From contig CALHRB010000099.1 in assembly GCA_938038165.1 (NCBI GenBank), positions 1 to 5,825 of the forward strand: 5,825 nt of DNA, given 5' to 3'. This document shows, piece by piece, positions 1 through 5,825 of the stretch. A program made the position numbers and the translations under genes. Position 1 is the first letter of the stretch; the number at the start of each line of letters is the position of its first letter. The stretch comes from Candidatus Kapaibacterium sp. (GTDB lineage: Bacteria; Bacteroidota; Ignavibacteria; Kapaibacteriales; UBA2268). The notes under the pieces are model-generated. The model did not search any database. It worked only from the letters and a program-made list of their open reading frames with translations, and had not been told where the DNA came from.

Positions 1-876
1 AATCCTGGAAAATATAATAGAGATGATAAGAAAAGGAAGAGCTAAAAACCATAAAGTCCGTAATATGCTTTTGCTCGATTGACTGAATAGAAAAACTCTG
101 TTCATCTGAACCATTAACAATAGTATTAAAGGGATAGAAATTTCCTGCAAAACCCTGAGGAAATGACTTATATAACCGATTGTAAATATGTCTCTACCCG
201 AAAAATAACCTATTATTTGATTATTTATGTGTTGAAAAAAAACAATATAAAAAGAAAGTAGCAGGACAAAGGTCAGAACAATTGTTAATGTATATTTTCT
301 TGGATCAATAGCAAGTAACAATAAAAGAAAAGGGAAAATGACAATGACAAAATAATCGGTTATTACAGCAAATAGCAGAAAAACACTTGTCATCACAGAA
401 TTTAACACAAACGATTTTCTTTCCTGATTAATACTGAATAAAAAATAAAGAAAGCAAAGAAAAAAGATAATAGGGATAATCATTGGATTGATTATTTTGC
501 CAAAAAATATGGCACTTGCTTGAACCGAGAAAATTGATGTTGAAAACAAAGAAGATAGAATATCATCTGTTATTTGTTTTGATATTAAATAGAATATGAA
601 TACTGAAATCAAACCCAAGAAAACCAACATAAGCCGCGTAAATAAAAAACCATAATTTGAGTCAGACAGTTTGATTAAAGCATAGGTTAAACCATTTGAG
701 AGTGTCATTTCAGAATATGGTAATTCAAAGATACTGTTAACTGATTTTGAAAATCTTAAGAAACCTTTTTCAAGAGATGTTAAATCGTTTGTTAGTGTGT
801 TGGTTCTTAGCCATAATGAAGCTAAAAAAGCGATAATAATAATCGGCAGAATTTTAAAGCTAAAAGTTAATTTCAT
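1..876 (-). CDS. Polytopic inner-membrane protein, N-terminal part; possible GT-C (GT39/ArnT-like) glycosyltransferase
   Basis: The frame is open without a stop from the ATG at 876 to the window edge (292 codons), so the C-terminus lies outside. The product begins MKLTFSFKILPIIII and is strongly hydrophobic. Likely membrane segments are near residues 7-23, 76-99, 105-125, 131-148, 157-172, 175-191, 195-213, 244-257 and 274-290. The order resembles GT-C enzymes such as GT39/ArnT, which move sugars from lipid carriers on the periplasmic face: one N-terminal helix, a loop of about 50 residues, 'LFTRLMLVFLGLISVFIFYLI' spread over 78-98, then short hydrophobic helices including 'ITDYFVIVIF'. The usual acidic motif of the first loop is not clear; only N30-D31 and E36 are candidates. 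The start lies 11 nt after the stop of the upstream OmpA-type gene, suggesting an operon with coupled translation, and no good Shine-Dalgarno is visible. Membrane protein is certain; GT-C is a topology-based guess. A polymerase or another transporter-like protein is possible. Confidence 0.8.
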   Translation of the reverse strand, partial: MKLTFSFKILPIIIIAFLASLWLRTNTLTNDLTSLEKGFLRFSKSVNSIFELPYSEMTLSNGLTYALIKLSDSNYGFLFTRLMLVFLGLISVFIFYLISKQITDDILSSLFSTSIFSVQASAIFFGKIINPMIIPIIFFLCFLYFLFSINQERKSFVLNSVMTSVFLLFAVITDYFVIVIFPFLLLLLAIDPRKYTLTIVLTFVLLLSFYIVFFQHINNQIIGYFSGRDIFTIGYISHFLRVLQEISIPLILLLMVQMNRVFLFSQSSKSILRTLWFLALPFLIISIIFSRI

Positions 877-887
877 TTGTAAATCAC

Positions 888-2918
888 TTATTTTTTTAAT
901 GGAGTTTTAACTTCTATCAAAACAGTCCTGCAATAAAACCTTCCTTCGGGAATATTATTGTCATAGGGCAAAATTGAAGGACCAATACCAACAATATCTG
1001 TTATTTTAGCGTTTGGATTTATTGTTTGGATATAATTTTTGACTGAATTTGCCCTGTCAGAGGAAAGCTTGTAATTGTATTTTAATTCACCAAGTCTATC
1101 GGTAGAGCCTGTTATTGCAACAGTTGAATTTTCTTTGATAGAGCTTTTGAGAAAATCATTAATCATAATTTTATTTTGTTTGGAAATATCGAATCTGTCG
1201 AAATCAAATACAATTAGGTTAAGTCTTCCAACTTCGAAACTATTTAATTCTTTGGATATATTTATATGGATATCCTTTTTCTCCTGACTGTTATCAGAGG
1301 CAATTACGGTTAATTCTGCTTTTAGCGGAGAGTTAGTTTTTATCTTTGAACCGATATGATTAATCAATTCTATTGTCAATGGAAAAGAGATTTTAAATAA
1401 ACCATAATCCTGATTATTGATTTGACCTTGTGCTTTTATCAGTCCATCAAAAGCAATAAAATTCCAACCCGATAGCTTAATGTCCTTGTTTAAATCGAAA
1501 CTAAAATGGATTTCATCTTGTGTTGAGGTATATTCAAAGAATTTTGAATGAACAACAGGTTTTAATATTTCAGGATAATCAGATGTAATTTCGACTCTGC
1601 GGTTTTCCTGATATCCTTCAATATAATCTCTGCTGGTAGGTAATTTGGGGAAATCTTGAGCTTCAGTAATGATTCTGTCTTTAGATATGTTCCAGCGATT
1701 CATAATATAATCAGCAACACTCGCAGCCCTTGATTCAGCTAATTTTATTCGGTCTTTTTGGTTCGAAAACTCTTCTCCGTCTGTAACGCCTGTTACTTTG
1801 ATTTTGGCTTTGGGATTGATTATCATTCTGCTGCCGATAATATCAAATAAATTATAATAAATACTCAGGGTTTCCTTTGGCAAATTGTCCTCGCTAAAAT
1901 TATTTGTGTTAATAGTATTAATATACTTAGATTTAATCACTGCAGAGGCACTGTCGAAGAAGACGTAGTTGAGAAGGGGATAGGTTTGAGTCACCATCGT
2001 TTCAAGAATCTTTACTGGTTCTGATTTAAATACCTGGATGATTTCAGGCTTAACTGTCTCGATTGGTGGAGCCGGCTTGGGAGGATCTGGAAGATAAATT
2101 GTTTTGGTTCTAATGAACTTTTGCTTTTCTCCAATATCGAACTTTCTGCTGATTTGAACTCCAAATCTTAAAATATTAGTATGCCATTCGTTATCAGTTA
2201 AAACAGAATTTAAAGCATATCTGAATGATAGTTCTGGTTTGATTATAAATCCGTTATCTAGTAAAAATTCAGTTCCTATGGCAAGAGAAGCTCCGTAAGA
2301 ACTGCCGGCATTTGTCATTTCTCCATTTTCGACAGTTCTTTTTCTTTTCATTTCAGGGAAAAGTATTTTCTCGGGCTTTATAATTTCTTCAGTGTTCTCA
2401 AATTTGGCACCGAAAATTGGATGACCGGCATCAGCTGTTAATTTTAGTTCTAATGGAAAATTAATAGGAATTTTATATGATATACCTACATCAATCAGTA
2501 AATAATCAAGATACCCATCAAAATTATGTTTTCTTATTAAGGGCACATAATTATAAGTTTGCTCGTCATAAACTTCATAGGACGAAGTCATTTCGGTTAA
2601 TGTAATGGGTCTATGGTCATAAATAAACCGAAGGATGAAATTTAATTGATTTGGCAAAAATTCATATTCACCGCCAAGACCTAAATAATAGCCTAAATCT
2701 GTCCCATTGTTAAAAAAGCCACAATCAGAGCCGCCGGGGATAATTGGTAAATTTGTTTCGTTCCATATGTGATTTAGCCCTCCTGTCAATCCTATTGAAA
2801 TGTATTTTGATTTTATAGGGTCTCCTGTCAAGGTGTCGTTAATCTGAATTTGAGTCTGGGATTGAATTAATCCACAACAAATTAATAACAGAAAAAAAAT
2901 AGTATATATTTTATGCAT
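888..2918 (-). CDS. Outer-membrane beta-barrel protein with two OmpA-like peptidoglycan-binding domains
   Basis: The 676-aa product starts with a type I signal peptide (about residues 1-21; the C14-C15 pair lacks a lipobox). Residues 36-260 alternate in a beta-barrel-like way, with strands such as 'YYLGLGGEYEF' and 'FIIKPELSFRYAL'. A linker with 'PDPPKPAPP' follows at 277-285. OmpA-like domain 1 is at about 315-446, with 'VFFDSASAVI', D380 in 'VTD', R397 in 'ESRA' and 'NRRVEI' at 439-444. A beta-sandwich-like segment spans 457-555. OmpA-like domain 2 is at about 564-671, with 'IVFDFDRFDI', D607 in 'STD' and R622 in 'SSDRA'. In OmpA the equivalent Asp and Arg bind the diaminopimelate of peptidoglycan, so the protein probably anchors the outer membrane to the cell wall. 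The ATG at 2918 directly precedes the signal peptide; only a weak GAGAA lies upstream. It is probably the first gene of an operon with the membrane gene that starts at 876. The OmpA call is firm; barrel strand number and any transport role are unknown. Confidence 0.93.
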   Translation of the reverse strand: MHKIYTIFFLLLICCGLIQSQTQIQINDTLTGDPIKSKYISIGLTGGLNHIWNETNLPIIPGGSDCGFFNNGTDLGYYLGLGGEYEFLPNQLNFILRFIYDHRPITLTEMTSSYEVYDEQTYNYVPLIRKHNFDGYLDYLLIDVGISYKIPINFPLELKLTADAGHPIFGAKFENTEEIIKPEKILFPEMKRKRTVENGEMTNAGSSYGASLAIGTEFLLDNGFIIKPELSFRYALNSVLTDNEWHTNILRFGVQISRKFDIGEKQKFIRTKTIYLPDPPKPAPPIETVKPEIIQVFKSEPVKILETMVTQTYPLLNYVFFDSASAVIKSKYINTINTNNFSEDNLPKETLSIYYNLFDIIGSRMIINPKAKIKVTGVTDGEEFSNQKDRIKLAESRAASVADYIMNRWNISKDRIITEAQDFPKLPTSRDYIEGYQENRRVEITSDYPEILKPVVHSKFFEYTSTQDEIHFSFDLNKDIKLSGWNFIAFDGLIKAQGQINNQDYGLFKISFPLTIELINHIGSKIKTNSPLKAELTVIASDNSQEKKDIHINISKELNSFEVGRLNLIVFDFDRFDISKQNKIMINDFLKSSIKENSTVAITGSTDRLGELKYNYKLSSDRANSVKNYIQTINPNAKITDIVGIGPSILPYDNNIPEGRFYCRTVLIEVKTPLKK

Positions 2919-2956
2919 TTATTTCTCAGATATAATTAAAACCAAATAAAGAAATA

Positions 2957-2989
2957 CTTGATTTTTTATTTTAGTTACACTTAATTTTC
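2957..2989 (+). promoter_or_regulatory. Candidate Bacteroidota-type promoter for the T9SS protein gene
   Basis: CTTG at 2957-2960 is followed by 21 nt and then TAATTTTC at 2982-2989. This is seven of eight positions of the known Bacteroidota -7 element TAnnTTTG, at the expected distance from a TTTG-like -33 element. Transcription would start near 2996 and leave a leader of about 65-70 nt before the ATG at 3064. The region is so AT-rich that a chance match is quite possible. Confidence 0.3.
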
Positions 2990-3051
2990 GACAATTTATT
3001 AAATTTTTAAATATCGAAGTATTTTTTTATTTTTAATGGTTAATTTTTCTC

Positions 3052-3057
3052 AAAGGA
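3052..3057 (+). promoter_or_regulatory. Ribosome binding site AAAGGA
   Basis: AAAGGA lies six nt before the ATG at 3064, at normal Shine-Dalgarno spacing. It fixes the start of the T9SS protein gene together with the signal peptide that follows directly. Neither minus-strand gene has a comparably good site. Confidence 0.65.
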
Positions 3058-3063
3058 TATAAA

Positions 3064-5736
3064 ATGAAGAAATTATTGGTACTACTGTCTTTTTTAATTT
3101 CGTTTAGCCAGTTCTTAAAAGCAGAATTTATTGTAAAAAACGATAACGGCAATCCAAAATCGGCCTACATCACCGCACCATTCAAAAGGTGGGAAGAATC
3201 AGTTATGTTACAGCCAAACGGACCCTGCAAAATTTTGAAAATTCAGGTTTATTTTTCGGGAAATCAGCCAAATGAAGATTCATTACTGATTGTCGCTGAT
3301 GCAGCCGAAGGAAGCATACCTCCTACTGAATTTGTTTGGCACTATGCACTTTTGACACCACCTGTTAAATTTAGCTATGACGGAGTTCCGGGGTGGAAGG
3401 AGTTTGACATAAGTGACAGAAACTTGCGGGCAGAAGGTCTCGACAGAATTGTTGTTCAACACATTATTAGCGATAAAGGCCCATATTTTACTTACGACAG
3501 CGATGGCACAAGTTCCCCACTTCGCTCTTTTCTTTGTGATGCTCTAACTCCAAATCCAGATTTTTATAACATCAAAGGAACAAAATTTTTCAGGGCTGAT
3601 GGTGATTTTATGGTCAGACTCGTTGTTGAATTTGACAACCCCGGCGATAATGGTTCGGCAAGAGCACCTTTTCCTGTATTATTGGATATTTCTTCTGAAG
3701 CTGGACTTCTATCAAATTCAAAGACTATAGCTTCGGCACTTGTTACAGTAGCTGACTGGAATAAGGATGGTTATGATGATATTGCCATTGGTTCTTATTT
3801 CTTCGAGAATAAAAAGGGCGGCAAATTTGAAAATGTCAGCTCTAAATTTAATTTTGGAGGTTCAGGCACAGTTTTCGGTGATTATAACAACGATGGGATA
3901 CTCGATGCATTTGTTGTCAAAGGAATGGGAAATGATTTATTAATGATGGGACATAGCGATGGAACTTACACTGACGAAACAGATGTTACAATCGCTCCAA
4001 AATCACCCACTGTAACCCCTATGTGGCTTGATTATGATGCTGATGGCAGACTTGATCTTTTTGTTGCTTATGGCAGAACAGAAGTTTCAGGACAGGAAAC
4101 GTATTTCCCTGATCAGTTATACAGGAATTTAGGAAATGGCTCCTTTAAAAATGTTACAGCCGAAAGCAAGATTTCTCTTGGTGAACCTGCTCCTTACTTT
4201 GACTGCTGGGGGGCAAGTATTTGTGACTATAATGTTGATGGCAAGCCGGACATTTTTGTAGCGACTTACCGTCTTGCTCCTGATAGACTTTATAAGAATA
4301 ATGGCAACGGAACTTTCTCTGAAGTAAGCACTGTTGTTGGAGTTCACGGTGTTCCAACAAAGTCAGCAGGATATTTTGGTCACGGAATGGGCTCCAGTTG
4401 GGGGGATTTCAACAATGATTTATTACCGGATCTTGCTGTTGGAAATCTTGGTCATCCAGATGGTCGTGGCGAAAGTTCAAATCCATCTCTAATTTTTCGC
4501 AATGATGGTCCACCAGCATATAAATTTTCGGAACTTGGACAGAAGATGGGCTTAAAATTTTTCGAAATGAACGCGGGAATCCTTTGGGTGGATATAAACC
4601 TTGATGGCTATCTTGACCTTGTTCATTGTCAATATTCTTATGATAATATTAGCACAGGAAGAACCCGCTATTCAAGGGTTTATATCAATCAAGGTCCTGA
4701 GAATAACTATCGTCTGAAAGATATGACATGGCTTTATGGGGCTATTATTCATGGGGCATGGTCTCCTGTAGCACTTGATTTTGATAATGATGGAGATATG
4801 GATATAATTATAGCAAGCAGCAACGAATATGTTAAACTTTTCAGAAATGACCTCCCGAGAGAAAACAACTGGGTCTCTTTCAGATTAGTTGGTAGCCCTC
4901 AGAATAACGTTAATATGGATGCTTATGGCAGTTCAATTACTCTTGAATTGAGTAATGGCCAAAAAATTTACAGAGACCTCCCCGGTTCGATTATGACTGC
5001 GAGAGCTTCACAAAGCACAGATGAACTGAATTTCGGGCTTGGGAAAAATTCAATTAAGGAGGTTAAAGTCAAATTTGCCGATGGTAAAGAACTTTCATTT
5101 CAGGATGTAACTCATAATCGTAAATACAAAATTTTCTGGGATGGAAAAATTGAACCCATGGGATTAGCTGCACCCGGTTTGATTAGTCCATTGAATAAAG
5201 CAGTTTTTGTTAATCCAAAAATTGAGTTTAATTGGTCATATTGCGGAGGAGCAACAAGTTATAACATCGAATATGACGAAAACAATAATTTTGAAGAATC
5301 AACTATAGTTAATACTTCTACAAATTCTGAAACAATGATTTTAGAGCCGGGAAAAACTTATTACTGGCGAGTTACCTCTGTTGATGGTAATAAAGAAAGC
5401 AATTCATCAACAATCTGGAGCTTTACGATTGATAAAGGTGCCAGAATTGATGAATCTGAAAATCCTTATTCAAGTTCATCATTAAATCAAAATTATCCAA
5501 ATCCTTCTTTTGAAACAACTCAATTTGATTTTTATGTTGAAAAAGATGGTTATGTCAAAGTTACATTGATTGATAACAGTGGCAAATTGATTTCCGAATT
5601 GCTTTCTGACTATTTAATTCAGGGCAATTATTCTATTACGATTGATACCGATTCCTTGCCAGCTGGAACTTATCTTTATCTACTACAAACAAAGGAAAGA
5701 AATCTAACAAAAAAACTAATCGTTCTAAAAAGATAG
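3064..5736 (+). CDS. T9SS-secreted FG-GAP/VCBS repeat protein with ASPIC/UnbV and FN3-like domains (CRTAC1-like)
   Basis: The 890-aa product has a signal peptide (about residues 1-20, MKKLLVLLSFLISF..., cut after 'LKA'). Residues 21-205 form a beta-rich region I cannot assign. Seven DxDxDGxxD-type calcium loops begin at D231, D273, D323, D388, D448, D510 and D572, consistent with a seven-bladed integrin-like propeller. An ASPIC/UnbV domain follows at about 601-692 ('AYGSSITLEL', 'LNFGLG', 'VKFADGKEL'), the order seen in CRTAC1-type proteins. Residues 704-790 look like fibronectin type III ('GKTYYWRVTSVDG', 'WSFTID'). Residues 806-890 are a T9SS type A sorting domain ('LNQNYPNPSFETT', 'LPAGTYLYLL', ending 'KKLIVLKR'). 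The protein should pass Sec, then the type IX system, and be released or fixed at the surface after the tail is removed. The start is supported by AAAGGA six nt upstream. The gene is divergent from the OmpA-type gene and no partner follows it in the window. The ligand is unknown; adhesion or polysaccharide binding is an inference. Confidence 0.93.
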   Translation: MKKLLVLLSFLISFSQFLKAEFIVKNDNGNPKSAYITAPFKRWEESVMLQPNGPCKILKIQVYFSGNQPNEDSLLIVADAAEGSIPPTEFVWHYALLTPPVKFSYDGVPGWKEFDISDRNLRAEGLDRIVVQHIISDKGPYFTYDSDGTSSPLRSFLCDALTPNPDFYNIKGTKFFRADGDFMVRLVVEFDNPGDNGSARAPFPVLLDISSEAGLLSNSKTIASALVTVADWNKDGYDDIAIGSYFFENKKGGKFENVSSKFNFGGSGTVFGDYNNDGILDAFVVKGMGNDLLMMGHSDGTYTDETDVTIAPKSPTVTPMWLDYDADGRLDLFVAYGRTEVSGQETYFPDQLYRNLGNGSFKNVTAESKISLGEPAPYFDCWGASICDYNVDGKPDIFVATYRLAPDRLYKNNGNGTFSEVSTVVGVHGVPTKSAGYFGHGMGSSWGDFNNDLLPDLAVGNLGHPDGRGESSNPSLIFRNDGPPAYKFSELGQKMGLKFFEMNAGILWVDINLDGYLDLVHCQYSYDNISTGRTRYSRVYINQGPENNYRLKDMTWLYGAIIHGAWSPVALDFDNDGDMDIIIASSNEYVKLFRNDLPRENNWVSFRLVGSPQNNVNMDAYGSSITLELSNGQKIYRDLPGSIMTARASQSTDELNFGLGKNSIKEVKVKFADGKELSFQDVTHNRKYKIFWDGKIEPMGLAAPGLISPLNKAVFVNPKIEFNWSYCGGATSYNIEYDENNNFEESTIVNTSTNSETMILEPGKTYYWRVTSVDGNKESNSSTIWSFTIDKGARIDESENPYSSSSLNQNYPNPSFETTQFDFYVEKDGYVKVTLIDNSGKLISELLSDYLIQGNYSITIDTDSLPAGTYLYLLQTKERNLTKKLIVLKR
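3754..4803 (+). repeat. Seven FG-GAP/VCBS calcium-loop repeats (protein-level)
   Basis: The protein repeats the loop pattern Dx[DN]xDGxxD seven times: DWNKDGYDD, DYNNDGILD, DYDADGRLD, DYNVDGKPD, DFNNDLLPD, DINLDGYLD and DFDNDGDMD. The spacings are 42, 50, 65, 60, 62 and 62 residues. Each loop is followed by a short hydrophobic strand such as 'IAIGSYF', 'LFVAYG' or 'IFVATY', as in FG-GAP blades. The DNA itself is not a tandem repeat, so the copies are old. The fifth loop has Leu in place of the conserved Gly. Confidence 0.85.
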
Positions 5737-5825
5737 GATGGATATCAGGAAAAAAATTCATAGAAGATTATTTATAGTTAATAAATCTTAAATTATTATT
5801 TTAATAAATTAAAAAAAATTATAAA
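5737..5825. other. AT-rich non-coding end of the window
   Basis: The 89 nt after the TAG of the T9SS protein gene hold no recognisable gene. Two weak AT-only hairpins are possible (5765-5788, and 5791-5810 with an 8-bp stem carrying one bulged A). Neither has a GC stem followed by a T-run, so a rho-independent terminator for the plus strand is not supported. Confidence 0.5.

Larger units (their letters stand above)
2919..3063. other. Divergent intergenic region between the OmpA-type and T9SS protein genes
   Basis: This 145-nt, very AT-rich stretch must hold the promoters for both directions, since the flanking genes point away from each other. The plus-strand candidate is listed separately. 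For the minus strand the best I see is TTTATTTG (plus-strand positions 2943-2950), seven of eight to the Bacteroidota -7 consensus but without a convincing -33 element, so I do not call it. I see no clear operator palindrome, riboswitch or small gene. Confidence 0.6.

Noticed and set aside
1075..1287. Plus-strand open frame of 70 codons
   Set aside because: It lies antisense inside the well-supported OmpA-type gene, over its second OmpA domain, and its product has no recognisable features.
2856..2918. Possible lipoprotein signal in the OmpA-type protein (C14-C15)
   Set aside because: The residues before the cysteines (L-L-I) do not fit a lipobox, which needs Gly, Ala or Ser just before Cys; a type I signal peptide fits better.
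4129..4360. Two overlapping minus-strand open frames of about 70 codons
   Set aside because: Both are antisense to the calcium-loop repeats of the T9SS protein gene, where repeated codon patterns keep other frames open; the products look non-protein-like.
888..5736. Bacteroidota O-glycosylation-type triplets D-[S/T]-hydrophobic (D28, D322 in the OmpA-type protein; D72, D863 in the T9SS protein) as substrates for the possible transferase
   Set aside because: The triplet is too short to be meaningful, the number seen is what chance would give, and the transferase call itself is uncertain.
5738..5791. 17-codon frame (MDIRKKIHRRLFIVNKS) starting just after the T9SS gene stop
   Set aside because: Too short to support, with no separate ribosome binding site and no known similarity; it is basic and could arise by chance in AT-rich DNA.
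5765..5810. Possible terminator hairpins after the T9SS protein gene
   Set aside because: The stems are made almost only of A and T with bulges, and the following run is A-rich on the plus strand rather than T-rich.

Overview
The window looks like an AT-rich chromosomal segment from the Bacteroidota/Chlorobiota (FCB) group. Three things support this. The plus-strand gene ends in a type IX secretion (T9SS) sorting domain. The large minus-strand gene encodes a barrel-plus-OmpA protein with the phrases 'YPLLNYVFFDSASAVI' and 'GYQENRRVEI', which I associate from memory with Ignavibacteria/'Kapabacteria'-like genomes. The intergenic DNA is very AT-rich, with one candidate Bacteroidota-type promoter. 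The exact lineage is an inference. I see no RNA genes, mobile elements, CRISPR arrays or long nucleotide repeats.

Layout: 1-876 (minus) is the N-terminal 292 codons of a polytopic inner-membrane protein, cut by the window edge and possibly a GT-C-type (GT39/ArnT-like) glycosyltransferase. 888-2918 (minus) is a 676-aa outer-membrane protein with an N-terminal beta-barrel, a proline-rich linker, an OmpA-like peptidoglycan-binding domain, a beta-sandwich-like segment and a second OmpA-like domain. It lies 11 nt upstream of the membrane-protein gene on the same strand, so the two probably form an operon. 2919-3063 is a divergent intergenic region. 3064-5736 (plus) is an 890-aa secreted protein with a signal peptide, an unassigned beta-rich N-terminal region, seven FG-GAP/VCBS-type calcium loops (probably a seven-bladed propeller), an ASPIC/UnbV domain, a fibronectin-III-like domain and a T9SS C-terminal sorting domain. 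5737-5825 is AT-rich non-coding sequence.

Together the genes concern the cell envelope: one protein that could tie the outer membrane to peptidoglycan, one secreted or surface-attached adhesin-like protein, and one inner-membrane protein that may handle lipid-linked sugars. Nothing in the sequence proves a joint function. The most unusual points are the duplicated OmpA domain architecture, the unassigned N-terminal domain of the T9SS protein, and the edge-truncated membrane gene.
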